This document shows positions 1-9,105 of a stretch of DNA of 64,000 nt, one piece after another; within the stretch, counting starts at the first letter, position 1; each line of letters opens with the position of its first letter. The position numbers and the translations under genes were made by a program. A model generated the notes under the pieces. The model made no database searches and was not told the DNA's origin. It saw only the letters and a list, made by a program, of their open reading frames with translations. Where the stretch lies: NCBI RefSeq assembly GCF_004784475.1, contig NZ_SRRT01000007.1, positions 62,001-126,000 on the forward strand. The letters run 5' to 3'. This DNA is from Streptomyces bauhiniae. GTDB lineage: Bacteria > Actinomycetota > Actinomycetes > Streptomycetales > Streptomycetaceae.

Positions 1-1199
1 ATGCCGTGCCGCGCGGCGGCGGCGACGAAGGTGTCCGCGCGCCAGCCCTCGGGCAGCCGCCACCAGCAGTGGTAGGCGCGGGGGTCGCCGTGCACGTCGA
101 AGCCGTCGAGCCGCTGGGCCGCGAGTGCCTGCCGTTCGGCCGCGTCCCGGCGCTTGTCGGCCACGAGCCGGTCGGCGGTGCCGTCGCGTTGCCAGCGGCG
201 CATGACCTCCAGGGTGAAGCGCATCGGGGTCCAGCCGCCCGAGCGCAGTGCGGTGGCCAGGGCGTCGGTGCGGGTCGGGGGTGCGACGAGGAAGCCGAGG
301 GTGAGGCCGGGGGCGACGCGCTTGGAGAGGCTGTCGACCAGCACGGTCCGCTCGGGCAACAGGGCGGCGAAGGGCGGGAGTTCACCGCGCAGGAACCCCC
401 AGACCGCGTCCTCCACCACGGGCAGGTCCAGCCGGGTCAGCACCTCGGCGAGCGCGGCCAGCCGGGCGGGCGGTGCGGTGAGCGAGAGCGGGTTGTGCAG
501 CGTCGGCTGCGTGTAGACGGCGTGCAGCGGGGCGCGCCGGTGCGCCTGCTCGACGGCACCGGGGACGAGCCCCTCCTCGTCCATGGCGAGCGGTACGAGG
601 GTGACGCCGAGGCGGGCGGCGACGGTACGGATGACGGGGTACGTCAGCTCCTCCACCCCGAGCCGGCCGCCGGGCGGGACCAGGGCGGCGACGGCGGCGG
701 AGACGGCCTGGCGGCCGTTCCCGGCGAACAGGACTAGGCCGGGGTCGGGGCGCCAGCCGCCTCGGGCGAGCAGGTCGGCGGCGGCTTCTCGGGCGGCGGG
801 GGTGCCGGCGGCGCCGACCGGGCGGAGGGCGTCGCCGAGGATGTCGGGGCGGGTGAGCGGGGCGAGGCCCTCGGCCAACAGGGCCGGGTGGCCGGGCAGG
901 TTGGAGTGGTTCAGCTCCAAGTCGACGCGGGCGGCGGCCGGTTCGGTGAGGGCGGGGGCGGCGGCCTCGGCTCCGGCGCGGACGTAGGTGCCCCGGCCGA
1001 CCTCGCCGACGGTGAGGCCGCGGCGGGCGAGTTCGCGGTAGACGCGGGTGGCGGTGGAGTCGGCGATGCCATGCCGCCGGGCGAACGTCCGCTGCGGGGG
1101 CAGCCGGTCGCCGGGGCGGAGGGCGCCGCTGCGGATCTCCTCGGCCACCGCGTCGGCCACGCTCCGGTAGTCGCTCACTCGGGCCCCCTCCCACGACAT
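1..1199 (-). CDS. MocR/PdxR-type GntR regulator with aminotransferase-like domain (3' end outside window)
   Basis: The N-terminal ~75 residues form a GntR winged helix (DYRSVADAVAEEIRSGALRPG, then GDRLPPQRTFARRHG). They are followed by a fold-type I PLP aminotransferase-like domain with the PLP-anchoring lysine in VLVDSLSKRVAPG and the cofactor-pocket sequence YTQPTLHNP. This two-domain layout is the MocR family; members sense PLP or amino compounds and usually control a divergent gene. Here the divergent neighbour is a LysE exporter about 90 bp away, so it probably controls that exporter. Two starts are possible: ATG at 1199, or GTG at 1178, which has a GGGAGGGGG ribosome site 5-6 nt upstream and may be the true start. 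The C-terminus, about 400 residues in, is cut by the window edge. Confidence 0.85.
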   Translation of the reverse strand, partial: MSWEGARVSDYRSVADAVAEEIRSGALRPGDRLPPQRTFARRHGIADSTATRVYRELARRGLTVGEVGRGTYVRAGAEAAAPALTEPAAARVDLELNHSNLPGHPALLAEGLAPLTRPDILGDALRPVGAAGTPAAREAAADLLARGGWRPDPGLVLFAGNGRQAVSAAVAALVPPGGRLGVEELTYPVIRTVAARLGVTLVPLAMDEEGLVPGAVEQAHRRAPLHAVYTQPTLHNPLSLTAPPARLAALAEVLTRLDLPVVEDAVWGFLRGELPPFAALLPERTVLVDSLSKRVAPGLTLGFLVAPPTRTDALATALRSGGWTPMRFTLEVMRRWQRDGTADRLVADKRRDAAERQALAAQRLDGFDVHGDPRAYHCWWRLPEGWRADTFVAAAARHG

Positions 1200-1291
1200 T
1201 GCCCTGAGAACAATAGTGGCTATTGCACCGAGATTTGAGGGCCCATAGCCTCAAGGCAATACCGCTCACGCACCCAACGGGGGGACTTCCC

Positions 1292-1942
1292 ATGCTCATC
1301 GAGCCCAGCGCTGCCCTGGGGGTGACGGTGGTGGCCCTCGGGATGGTCCTCACACCGGGCCCGAACATGATCTACCTGGTCTCCCGCAGCATCACCCAGG
1401 GCAGACGCGCCGGGCTCATCTCCCTCGGCGGGGTCGCCCTCGGCTTCGTCGCCTACCTCCTGGCGGCCAACCTCGGCCTCTCGGTGCTCTTCCTCGCGGT
1501 ACCGGAGCTGTACGTCGCGGTGAAGCTGGCCGGCGCGGGATACCTCGCGTATCTGGCCTGGTCGGCGCTGCGGCCGGGCGGGGTCTCGGTGTTCACCCCG
1601 CGCGAGGTGCCCCCGGACTCCCCGCGCCGCCTCTTCACGATGGGCCTGATGACGAACCTCCTCAACCCGAAGATCGCCATCATGTACGTGTCCCTGATCC
1701 CCCAGTTCGTCGACCTGGACCGGGGCCATGTCCTCACCCAGGGCCTCCTCCTGGGCGCCTGCCAGATCGCGGTGAGCGTGACGGTGAACCTCGCCATCGT
1801 CCTCGCCGCCGGCACCATCGCCACGTTCCTGTCCCGCCGCCCGTCCTGGCTGAAGTTCCAGCGGTACGCGATGGGCACGGTCCTGGGAGCACTGGCCATC
1901 ACCTTGGCGGTGGACACGTCGGGTCCGAGCGCGACGAGCTGA
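1292..1942 (+). CDS. LysE/RhtB-family amino acid exporter
   Basis: A 216-residue integral membrane protein with about six hydrophobic segments. It opens with the LysE-family signature: an N-terminal helix ending in MVLTPGPNMIYLVSRS, where the PGP motif is diagnostic. A second family motif, LNPKIAIMYVSLIPQF, lies mid-protein. Family members export basic amino acids, homoserine or related compounds. The start is the ATG preceded by GGGGGA at 1279-1285; longer in-frame starts have no ribosome site. It is divergent from the MocR-type gene, the usual pairing of an exporter with a metabolite-sensing regulator. The substrate cannot be read from sequence. Confidence 0.88.
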   Translation: MLIEPSAALGVTVVALGMVLTPGPNMIYLVSRSITQGRRAGLISLGGVALGFVAYLLAANLGLSVLFLAVPELYVAVKLAGAGYLAYLAWSALRPGGVSVFTPREVPPDSPRRLFTMGLMTNLLNPKIAIMYVSLIPQFVDLDRGHVLTQGLLLGACQIAVSVTVNLAIVLAAGTIATFLSRRPSWLKFQRYAMGTVLGALAITLAVDTSGPSATS

Positions 1943-1972
1943 GATCCCGCAAGAAAGCCCCGTAGAAGAACA

Positions 1973-2031
1973 TTCGCGGGGACCGCCGCACCCCCGGTGA
2001 AGGGGGGCGGGACGACGGCGGTCCCCGCGAA
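1973..2031 (+). terminator. Strong hairpin terminator of the LysE gene
   Basis: A perfect 16-bp stem (1973-1988 pairs with 2016-2031) closes over an inner C-run/G-run stem. It lies about 30 bp after the LysE stop. There is no U tract, as is common for Streptomyces terminators. Confidence 0.7.
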
Positions 2032-2245
2032 GGACGCGGGTCGGGTCAGGCCCGTGCGCGTCCGAGGCGCCGTGGGAGGTCCGGGAGCCGCTCCGGAGGT
2101 TCCTGGGCGCCGTTCGGCGCCGGCACGGGCGGGGAGCCGCTCCCGCCCTTGCCGACGCCCACTACTGTGCCGGGCCCGTGTTAAGCACGTGCTGCGCGCA
2201 CGTGACACGCTCGTGCCGCTTGGGCCACGGCCCGGTCAAAGGCGG
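2032..2245. other. Intergenic region between convergent genes
   Basis: GC-rich sequence between the LysE terminator and the cbs stop. Frames open through it are out of frame with any recognisable protein. Small inverted repeats occur (e.g. gcacgtgctgcgcgcacgtg near 2182), possibly terminating cbs transcription, but nothing further is supported. Confidence 0.4.
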
Positions 2246-3637
2246 TCAGTGATGGGCGCCCTTGGCGAGGAAGGACAGCAGGTCCTGGCGGCTGACCACG
2301 CCGGTCGGCTTGCCCTCGACCAGGACGATCGCCGCGTCGGCCGCGCCGAGTACGGACATCAGGTCGCCCACCGGCTCGCCGGAGCCGACCTGCGGCAGCG
2401 GGGCCGACATGTGCTTCTCCAGGGGGTCGCCGAGCGAGGCCCGCTGGGAGAACAGCGCGTCCAGCAGCTCGCGCTCCACGACCGAGCCGACGACCTCGGC
2501 GGCCATCACGTCCGGGTGACCGGCGCCCGGCTTCACGACCGGCATCTGCGAGACGCCGTACTCGCGCAGCACCTCGATGGCCTGGCCGACCGTTTCCTCC
2601 GGGTGCATGTGGACCAGGGACGGGATGACACCGCCGGCCTTGTCCTTGAGCACGTCGGCGACGCGGGCGCTGGGGCCCTCGTCCTCCAGGAAGCCGTAGT
2701 CGGCCATCCACTCGTCGTTGAAGATCTTCGACAGGTAGCCGCGGCCGCTGTCCGGGAGCAGCACGACGACCACGTCGTCCGGGCCGAGGTCCTCGGCGAC
2801 GCGCAGCGCGGCAACGACCGCCATGCCGCAGGAGCCGCCGACCAGCAGGCCCTCCTCCTTGGCGAGGCGGCGGGTCATCTGGAAGGCGTCCTTGTCGGAG
2901 ACCGGCACGATCCCGTCGGCCACGTTCCGGTCGTAGGCGGACGGCCAGAAGTCCTCGCCGACGCCCTCGATCAGGTACGGGCGGCCCGAGCCGCCGGAGT
3001 AGACGGAGCCCTCCGGGTCGGCGCCGATGACCTTGACCTTGCCGCCGCTGGCGTCCTTGAGGTAGTTGCCGGTGCCGGAGATGGTGCCGCCGGTGCCGAC
3101 GCCCGCCACGAAGTGGGTGATCTTCCCGTCCGTCTGCTCCCACAGCTCGGGGCCGGTCGAGTGATAGTGCGAGAGCGGGTTGTTCGGGTTGGAGTACTGG
3201 TCGGGCTTCCACGCGCCCGGCGTCTCACGGACCAGCCGGTCGGACACGTTGTAGTACGAGTCCGGGTGCTCGGGGTCCACGGCGGTCGGGCAGACCACGA
3301 CCTCGGCGCCGTACGCGCGCAGCACGTTGATCTTGTCCATGCTGACCTTGTCGGGGCACACGAAGATGCACTTGTACCCCTTCTGCTGCGCCACGATGGC
3401 GAGCCCGACACCGGTGTTGCCGCTGGTCGGCTCGACGATCGTGCCCCCGGGCTTCAGCTCCCCGCTCGCCTCCGCCGCCTCGATCATGCGCAGGGCGATG
3501 CGGTCCTTCACGGAACCGCCGGGGTTGAAGTACTCCACCTTGGCCAGGACGGTGGCCTGGATGCCCTCGGTCACGTTGTTGAGCCTCACCAGCGGGGTGT
3601 TGCCGACGAGGCTGATCATCGAGTCGTGGAAATGCAC
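2246..3637 (-). CDS. cbs: Cystathionine beta-synthase
   Basis: PLP-dependent synthase that condenses serine (or O-acetylserine) with homocysteine to cystathionine in transsulfuration. The 463 residues split into a fold-type II catalytic domain (about 1-320) and a tandem CBS pair at the C-terminus (about 335-460). The Schiff-base lysine is K44 in NPGGSVKDR; TSGNTG (71-76) binds substrate carboxylate; the PLP phosphate loop is GTGGT (181-185). CBS pairs in such enzymes usually bind adenosyl ligands. The start is a GTG with GGAG about 7 nt upstream. The CBS pair and length favour cystathionine beta-synthase over cysteine synthase CysK, which lacks it. Confidence 0.93.
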   Translation of the reverse strand: MHFHDSMISLVGNTPLVRLNNVTEGIQATVLAKVEYFNPGGSVKDRIALRMIEAAEASGELKPGGTIVEPTSGNTGVGLAIVAQQKGYKCIFVCPDKVSMDKINVLRAYGAEVVVCPTAVDPEHPDSYYNVSDRLVRETPGAWKPDQYSNPNNPLSHYHSTGPELWEQTDGKITHFVAGVGTGGTISGTGNYLKDASGGKVKVIGADPEGSVYSGGSGRPYLIEGVGEDFWPSAYDRNVADGIVPVSDKDAFQMTRRLAKEEGLLVGGSCGMAVVAALRVAEDLGPDDVVVVLLPDSGRGYLSKIFNDEWMADYGFLEDEGPSARVADVLKDKAGGVIPSLVHMHPEETVGQAIEVLREYGVSQMPVVKPGAGHPDVMAAEVVGSVVERELLDALFSQRASLGDPLEKHMSAPLPQVGSGEPVGDLMSVLGAADAAIVLVEGKPTGVVSRQDLLSFLAKGAHH

Positions 3638-3798
3638 CGTTGTCTCCGGTTGCTTGCAAAAAACTGTGGTCGTCGTGGTTGTGCCAGCCTACGGCCAGCG
3701 GGAGGAGATGCGGACGGGCCTTCACTCCGTGTGGAGATTGGCGCACATGCCGTACGGGGCAAGGAGTGGGTACGGCTACGAGGAGGTGGCGGCGACGC

Positions 3799-4821
3799 AT
3801 GACGAGCATGTCGAGGGCGAGAGTGGCCCGGCGCATCGCGGCCGGGGCGGCGTACGGCGGCGGCGGGGTCGGACTGGTGGGCGCGGCCGCCGTCGGACTG
3901 CTGCTGACGGAGATGCGGATGGCGCGGCGCCATGTGAACAACGGCGGCGCCAGCGGCCGGGTCCCCCTGGCGGACGGTGTGTACGGCGCGGGGTACGGGC
4001 GCTTCGGCGAGCCCCCGCTGCGGCTGGCGATGCTGGGCGACTCCACGGCCGCCGGGCAGGGCGTGCACCGGGCGGGCCAGACACCGGGCGCGCTGCTGGC
4101 CGCCGGGCTGGCGGCGGTGGCGGAGCGGCCGGTCTCGCTGCGCAACGTCGCCCTGCCGGGCGCCACCTCGGACGACCTGGAACGACAGGTGGCGCTGGTG
4201 CTGGCCGCCCCGATCACCGCGCCCGACATCTGCGTGATCATGATCGGCGCCAACGACGTCACCCGCCGCATCCCGCCCACCCGCTCGGTGCGCCACCTGT
4301 CGGCGACGGTACGGCGGCTGCGCTCGGCCGGTGCCGAGGTGGTGGTCGGCACCTGTCCCGACCTCGGCACCATCGAGCCGGTGCGGCAGCCGCTGCGCTG
4401 GCTGGCCCGGCGCGCCTCACGGCAGCTCGCGGCGGCGCAGACCATCGGGGCGGTGGAGCAGGGCGGCCGGACGGTGTCGCTGGGCGACCTGCTGGGCCCG
4501 GAGTTCGCGGCCAACCCCCGCGAGCTGTTCGGCCCGGACCACTACCACCCCTCGGCCGAGGGGTACGCGACGGCGGCGATGGCGGTGCTGCCCACCCTCT
4601 GCGCGGCGCTCGGCCTGTGGCCGGCCGAGGAGGAGCAGCCGGACGCCTCGCGCCGGGAGGGCTTCCTGCCCGTGGCCCGCGCGGCCGCCGAGGCCGCGTC
4701 GGAGGCGGGTACGGAGGTCGCGGCGGCGATGCCGACCGGGCCGCGCGGCCCGTGGGCGCTGCTCAAGCGGCGCCGGCGCCGCCGGGTGCGGGAGACGGAA
4801 CCGGTCACGCCCTCTGGCTGA
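3799..4821 (+). CDS. SGNH/GDSL-family hydrolase, membrane-anchored or secreted
   Basis: A 340-residue esterase/lipase-type protein. The SGNH blocks are visible: GDS at 80-82 (Ser82 nucleophile in LAMLGDSTAAG), GAND at 150-153, and the catalytic D247/H250 in DHYHPSAEG. A hydrophobic stretch at about residues 13-37 after a basic N-terminus suggests a signal anchor, so it likely acts outside the membrane on esters or acylated cell-envelope material; the substrate is unknown. The start is the ATG at 3799, with AGGAGG 12 nt upstream; the ATG at 3808 is an alternative. The tail is Arg-rich (KRRRRRRVRE). It is divergent from cbs and followed by a perfect hairpin. Confidence 0.82.
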   Translation: MTSMSRARVARRIAAGAAYGGGGVGLVGAAAVGLLLTEMRMARRHVNNGGASGRVPLADGVYGAGYGRFGEPPLRLAMLGDSTAAGQGVHRAGQTPGALLAAGLAAVAERPVSLRNVALPGATSDDLERQVALVLAAPITAPDICVIMIGANDVTRRIPPTRSVRHLSATVRRLRSAGAEVVVGTCPDLGTIEPVRQPLRWLARRASRQLAAAQTIGAVEQGGRTVSLGDLLGPEFAANPRELFGPDHYHPSAEGYATAAMAVLPTLCAALGLWPAEEEQPDASRREGFLPVARAAAEAASEAGTEVAAAMPTGPRGPWALLKRRRRRRVRETEPVTPSG

Positions 4822-4829
4822 AGCCGCGG

Positions 4830-4887
4830 GGCGGTGTGACACTGGCCAAGCAAGCGCTTAGACAATTGCGGCCAGTGTCACACCGCC
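4830..4887 (+). terminator. 18-bp perfect inverted repeat after the SGNH gene
   Basis: GGCGGTGTGACACTGGCC (4830-4847) pairs perfectly with 4870-4887 across a 22-nt loop, starting 8 bp after the stop codon. It probably terminates the hydrolase transcript. The length and perfection also fit an operator for the thiolase gene 80 bp downstream. Confidence 0.6.
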
Positions 4888-4966
4888 GCACCGGTGACCC
4901 GGACCATACGTACGGGTAACTTCCGACTCGGCCCTGCCCGAATTCCCGCAAGCCTCTGGAGCCGTG

Positions 4967-6187
4967 ATGCCCGAAGCCGTCATCGTGTCGACCGCCCGCT
5001 CGCCCATCGGCCGCGCCTTCAAGGGCTCCCTGAAGGACCTGCGCCCGGACGACCTCACCGCCACGATCATCCAGGCGGCGCTCGCCAAGGTCCCCGAGCT
5101 GGACCCCAGGGACATCGACGACCTGATGCTCGGCTGCGGCCTGCCCGGCGGCGAGCAGGGCAACAACCTCGGCCGGATCGTGGCCGTGCAGATGGGCATG
5201 GACCACCTGCCGGGCTGCACGATCACCCGTTACTGCTCCTCCTCGCTGCAGACCTCCCGGATGGCGCTGCACGCCATCAAGGCGGGCGAGGGCGACGTCT
5301 TCATCTCCGCCGGTGTGGAGATGGTCTCCCGCTTCGCCAAGGGCAACTCCGACAGCCTGCCGGACACGCGCAACCCGTTCTTCGCCGAGGCCGAGGCCCG
5401 CACCGCGGCCGTCGCCGAGCAGGAGGGCACCACCTGGCACGACCCGCGCGAGGACGGCCTGGTCCCGGACGCGTACATCGCCATGGGCCAGACCGCCGAG
5501 AACCTCGCCCGGCTCAAGGGCATCACCCGCCGGGAGATGGACGAGTTCGGCGTCCGCTCGCAGAACCTCGCCGAGGAAGCCATCAAGAACGGCTTCTGGG
5601 AGCGCGAGATCACCCCGGTCACGCTGCCCGACGGCACCGTGGTCGGCAAGGACGACGGCCCGCGCGCGGGCGTCAGCCTGGAGGGCGTCGAGGGCCTGAA
5701 GCCGGTGTTCCGCCCCGACGGCCTGGTCACCGCGGCCAACTGCTGCCCGCTGAACGACGGCGCCGCGGCCCTGGTCATCATGAGCGACACCAAGGCCCGC
5801 GAGCTGGGCCTGACCCCGCTCGCCCGCATCGTCTCCACCGGTGTCTCCGGCCTCTCCCCCGAGATCATGGGCCTCGGCCCGGTCGAGGCGAGCAAGCAGG
5901 CGCTGAGCCGCGCCGGGCTGAGCGTCGGCGACATCGACCTGGTCGAGATCAACGAGGCGTTCGCCGCCCAGGTGATCCCCTCCTACCAGGAGCTGGGCAT
6001 CGACCTGGACAAGCTGAACGTCAACGGCGGTGCCATCGCGGTCGGCCACCCCTTCGGCATGACCGGCGCGCGCATCACCGGCACGCTGATCAATTCCCTG
6101 CAGTTCCACGACAAGCAGTTCGGTCTGGAGACCATGTGCGTCGGCGGCGGCCAGGGCATGGCCATGGTCATCGAGCGGCTCAGCTAA
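4967..6187 (+). CDS. Acetyl-CoA C-acyltransferase (thiolase)
   Basis: A 406-residue thiolase that cleaves 3-ketoacyl-CoA, or condenses acetyl-CoA in reverse. All catalytic positions are present: nucleophilic C90 in [15 protein letters not shown]361 in [15 protein letters not shown], and C391 in [12 protein letters not shown], ahead of the C-terminal domain, is also present. The ATG at 4967 has GGAG 5 nt upstream; an adjacent in-frame GTG at 4964 is too close to it. The gene appears monocistronic, flanked by hairpins. Without partner genes it cannot be assigned to beta-oxidation, ketone-body or polyhydroxyalkanoate metabolism. Confidence 0.93.
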   Translation: MPEAVIVSTARSPIGRAFKGSLKDLRPDDLTATIIQAALAKVPELDPRDIDDLMLGCGLPGGEQGNNLGRIVAVQMGMDHLPGCTITRYCSSSLQTSRMALHAIKAGEGDVFISAGVEMVSRFAKGNSDSLPDTRNPFFAEAEARTAAVAEQEGTTWHDPREDGLVPDAYIAMGQTAENLARLKGITRREMDEFGVRSQNLAEEAIKNGFWEREITPVTLPDGTVVGKDDGPRAGVSLEGVEGLKPVFRPDGLVTAANCCPLNDGAAALVIMSDTKARELGLTPLARIVSTGVSGLSPEIMGLGPVEASKQALSRAGLSVGDIDLVEINEAFAAQVIPSYQELGIDLDKLNVNGGAIAVGHPFGMTGARITGTLINSLQFHDKQFGLETMCVGGGQGMAMVIERLS

Positions 6188-6235
6188 ACCCCTTTTGATC
6201 GACCCTCGGTGACCATCTCCGCACGGTCGGTCGAG

Positions 6236-6279
6236 AACGGCCCAGAACCAGGTAAAGCCCCCTGGTTCTGGGCCGTTTT
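6236..6279 (+). terminator. Rho-independent terminator of the thiolase gene
   Basis: A 17-bp perfect stem (6236-6252 with 6261-6277), an 8-nt loop and a run of four T. This is one of the few textbook terminators in the window. Confidence 0.9.
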
Positions 6280-6481
6280 GTGATCCAATCTCCCCCAGGG
6301 TGTGACCTATCTCGCTCACTGGGGGAACGGCGCAGGTCAGTGCCGTGACCCGAGTGACACCCGAGGCCGCCGGGACCAAAACCCTGTCCGTTTCGTGACG
6401 TTACGCACTGACAGGCGGTCAGTCCACCCATCAAGCTGAGGTAGGAAGTCGGGGGTCGACTTTGAACCTGGGAGTACGTCA

Positions 6482-7264
6482 GTGAGCGCCATGTCCATCG
6501 CCCTGCTGCTCACCACGGCCGCCACGGGCGCCGTGGGCGTCGCCGTCCTGTGCACCGTGCTGCGGCTGCGCCGCCAGATCGCCGAGCTGCACACGCAGCT
6601 CGCCGCGAACCAGGCGGCCGAGATCCGCGCGCTGCTGCCCGCGGCCCGCACCACCGCCGACGCGGAGGAGATACGCGAGGCCGTGGCCGCCGCGCTCGCC
6701 GAGGAGCGGGAGCGCGAGCTGGCCGAGGCCCGCGCCTTCTGGGCCGCGCAGGAGGTCCGCGACCTCTCCGACGCGCCGCCCCCGCTGTACGGCCTGGACG
6801 CCGATACGTTCCTGCCCCGCGCGTCCGACTTCGCGGGCCTGGAGCCCGTCTCGGAGCCGGTGGTCGAGCCGGACGAGTTCGCCGGCGACTCCCCCGAGCT
6901 GGCCGCGGCCCGCCGCCGCCACCCCTCGCACCCGGACTTCGTCCCCGTGCAGTCGCCGGTGGGCGACGAGGAGGACCGCGCCGTCACCATCCTGGAGCGG
7001 CTCTCCGTGGAGGGCACCGCCCTCGCCGACGTCCGCCCCGGCCCGCTGGGCACGCTGGACGTCTATGTCTTCGCCGACGGCACCACGCTGTGCATGACGC
7101 CGGGCCACCGCGAGACCGCCGAACGGCTGGCCGCCGCGCTCCAGGAGGGCGAGGCCCCCTGTCTGCTGGGCGGCTCGGGCATCTCCGGCGCCTTCACCCT
7201 GACCTTCGCCTGCGGCGAGGAGACGGTGTACGTCCTCGCCGACCGGGTCATCGCCTCGCTGTAG
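6482..7264 (+). CDS. Conserved hypothetical protein, N-terminally membrane-anchored
   Basis: 260 residues. An N-terminal hydrophobic helix (about residues 4-26, ending LRLRRQI) is followed by an Ala/Glu-rich coiled-coil stretch (about 27-85), an acidic linker with several Pro residues, and a compact C-terminal domain ending in VYVLADRVIASL. No catalytic motif is apparent. GTG at 6482 has GGGAG 7 nt upstream and is preferred over ATG at 6491. The promoter side carries the small palindrome CTGACaggcgGTCAG near 6403. I do not recognise a family. Confidence 0.7.
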   Translation: MSAMSIALLLTTAATGAVGVAVLCTVLRLRRQIAELHTQLAANQAAEIRALLPAARTTADAEEIREAVAAALAEERERELAEARAFWAAQEVRDLSDAPPPLYGLDADTFLPRASDFAGLEPVSEPVVEPDEFAGDSPELAAARRRHPSHPDFVPVQSPVGDEEDRAVTILERLSVEGTALADVRPGPLGTLDVYVFADGTTLCMTPGHRETAERLAAALQEGEAPCLLGGSGISGAFTLTFACGEETVYVLADRVIASL

Positions 7265-7274
7265 GGCCCGCCCC

Positions 7275-7586
7275 TCAGACCCCGGCCCGCTTGCGGGCCT
7301 CCTCGACCAGCTCGACGGCCTCCGCGAGCTGGTCCTCGCCCTGCAGCGCGACCGCCAGGTCGTGCCCGGCCACCGTGATCTGGTCGGCCGCCGCGAACAT
7401 CCCGGCGTCCGGCATCTCCCGCGGCTCGCTGCCCGGCTCCTCCAGCTCCTGCGCCCGCCGGGCCAGCTCCCGCGCCACCGCCAGCGCCTCGGCGGCCGCG
7501 CCGCGCTGCAGCCGGCTCTGCGGGGCGGCCCGCAGCCGGTCGGCGAAGAGTTCCACTGCTTTGGTCAGGGGCGTCGTATCCAGCAC
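7275..7586 (-). CDS. Small conserved helical protein of unknown function
   Basis: 103 residues, predicted almost entirely helical and Ala/Leu/Glu-rich (ALAVARELARRAQELEEPG, QLAEAVELVEEARKRAGV). It has no signal peptide or membrane segment, so it is probably cytoplasmic. It starts at a GTG without a clear ribosome site and is convergent with the preceding hypothetical gene, 10 bp away. Function unknown; it was accepted because it is codon-biased like its neighbours and fills the gap with a sensible start and stop. Confidence 0.6.
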   Translation of the reverse strand: MLDTTPLTKAVELFADRLRAAPQSRLQRGAAAEALAVARELARRAQELEEPGSEPREMPDAGMFAAADQITVAGHDLAVALQGEDQLAEAVELVEEARKRAGV

Positions 7587-7684
7587 GGGCCGAGCGTAAC
7601 GCGGGCACTGTTGCCAAGCGGCCCGTGCTCGGGCACGGTGACCTGAAGGACCGGCCTTAATTTCCCTTGTGTCCGGAGGCGCCG

Positions 7685-7915
7685 ATGTCCCAAGTCTTCT
7701 CCGAGGAGACCCACCGCAACCTGCTCGCCCGCATCCCGCACTGCACCGGCCGTGAAGTCACCGACTGGCTGCGCACCGTCGACGAGGGGCCGTCCCTCTT
7801 CCGCTTCGAGGACAAGGTCAACTGGCTCCGGCACGAGCACAACCTCGCGTACGGCCACGCCAAGGCGATCATCCACGAGTACGACCTGAGGAGGGCCGCG
7901 CGGAAGCTGGGCTGA
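7685..7915 (+). CDS. DUF4287-type small protein
   Basis: 76 residues, a complete small domain of the DUF4287 kind: a basic/acidic helical protein with LLARIPHCTGREVTDWLRTV and the conserved HEHNLAYGHAKAIIHEYDL region. Function is unknown; similar domains occur alone in many actinobacteria. The ATG at 7685 has GGAGG 5 nt upstream, deciding it over an upstream in-frame start at 7667. It is followed by a hairpin shared with the convergent Bax-inhibitor gene. Confidence 0.8.
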   Translation: MSQVFSEETHRNLLARIPHCTGREVTDWLRTVDEGPSLFRFEDKVNWLRHEHNLAYGHAKAIIHEYDLRRAARKLG

Positions 7916-7936
7916 CCGCCCCGCCCCCCGCACATG

Positions 7937-7976
7937 ACGGAGGGCCCCCGGCGCGTCTGCACCGGGGGCCCTCCGT
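7937..7976. terminator. Bidirectional hairpin between convergent genes
   Basis: A 15-bp perfect stem (7937-7951 with 7962-7976) and a 10-nt loop, between the DUF4287-type and Bax-inhibitor genes; it can serve both. Confidence 0.8.
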
Positions 7977-7989
7977 CGCGTCGAAAGCG

Positions 7990-8850
7990 CTAGTCGTTGT
8001 TGCTGAAGATGGCGACCAGGCGCAGCATCTCCAGGTAGATCCAGACCAGGGACACGGTGAGTCCGAAGGCGGCGAGCCAGGACTCCTCGCGCGGGGCGCC
8101 GTAGGCGATGCCGTCCTCGATCTGCTTGAAGTCCAGCGTCAGGAAGAACGCGCCGAGCAGGATGGCGATGACGCCGACGATCGCGCCCAGCGGGCCCATG
8201 CCGCGCAGACCGCCGTCCGGGGCGACCCCGAACGCGACCAGCAGCAGGTTGACCACCATGGCCAGCACGAACGCGATGGCGATGGCCATGCCGATCCGGG
8301 CGTACCGCGCGGTGACGCGAATCCAGCCGGCCTTGTAGACCAGCAGGGTGGCGGCGGAGACCGCCATGGTGCCGAGCACCGCCTGGAAGGGCGCGCCGCT
8401 CCAGCGGCTGTTGTACATCTCGCTGATGACCCCGAGGAAGACGCCCTCGAAGGCCGCGTAACCCAGGATCAGCGCGGGCGACGGCTTGCGCTTGAAGCTC
8501 TGCACCAGGCCCAGGACCATGGCGACGATCGCGGACCCGAAGGCCAGGCCGAAGCTGGTCGTGGAGACCGGCAGCAGGGCCCACGCGAGCACCGCGCCGA
8601 GGACGACGACACCCAGCGTGGTCGCCGAGCGGACGATCACGTCGTCCATCGTCATCCGGCCGGCCGCGGGCGGCGCCTGCGGCGGCGCACCCTGGCCGAC
8701 GGTGGTCTGCGCGTACGGGTTCTGCGCATACGGGTTCTGGCCGTACGGGTTGCCCTGCGCGTACCCGGCCTGCGGTGCGGTGTCGAAGCCTGCGTAGCCG
8801 TTGTCGCGGCCGAACCCTCGGCGCGAGAAGACCGGGTTGCTGCTCCTCAT
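7990..8850 (-). CDS. Bax inhibitor-1/YccA family membrane protein
   Basis: 286 residues. The N-terminal ~70 are hydrophilic and rich in Gly/Tyr/Gln/Pro with three near-repeats of NPYGQ/NPYAQ; then come seven hydrophobic segments. The family is recognisable in the late half (LGAFFLTLDFKQIEDGIAYG and the final transmembrane helix WIYLEMLRLVAIFSNND). BI-1/YccA proteins are pH-sensitive calcium-leak or protease-modulating membrane proteins; the role in actinobacteria is unsettled. The ATG at 8850 with GGAGTGAA immediately upstream is chosen over an in-frame start 39 nt upstream. No partner gene lies nearby. Confidence 0.9.
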   Translation of the reverse strand: MRSSNPVFSRRGFGRDNGYAGFDTAPQAGYAQGNPYGQNPYAQNPYAQTTVGQGAPPQAPPAAGRMTMDDVIVRSATTLGVVVLGAVLAWALLPVSTTSFGLAFGSAIVAMVLGLVQSFKRKPSPALILGYAAFEGVFLGVISEMYNSRWSGAPFQAVLGTMAVSAATLLVYKAGWIRVTARYARIGMAIAIAFVLAMVVNLLLVAFGVAPDGGLRGMGPLGAIVGVIAILLGAFFLTLDFKQIEDGIAYGAPREESWLAAFGLTVSLVWIYLEMLRLVAIFSNND

Positions 8851-9031
8851 TTCACTCCTCCATGGCTGCCGTGCGCAGCCTTGGCTCAAGAGTAATGGAT
8901 TGGCAAAGGACCGTCAGTGCTCCTCAAGGAGGATCTTTCCTTCGCCGTGCTTGACCAACGCACCACGCGGAAGCCATGTTCCCGGACCGGCCCTTTTATA
9001 TGCGCAGGCCCGTGCAGGCCCGCGCGGAAGA

Positions 9032-9083
9032 GGCCGGCCGCCGGTCCCCCGCGGGAGGCGCTCGCGGGAACCGGCGGCCGGCC
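9032..9083 (-). terminator. Terminator hairpin of the peptide/M50 operon
   Basis: A 14-bp stem (9032-9045 with 9070-9083) with a second inner GC stem, about 20 bp past the stop of the secreted protein. It marks the end of the operon that begins at the peptide genes. Confidence 0.75.
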
Positions 9084-9105
9084 GGGAGGGACGGTCGGAC
9101 CGGGG

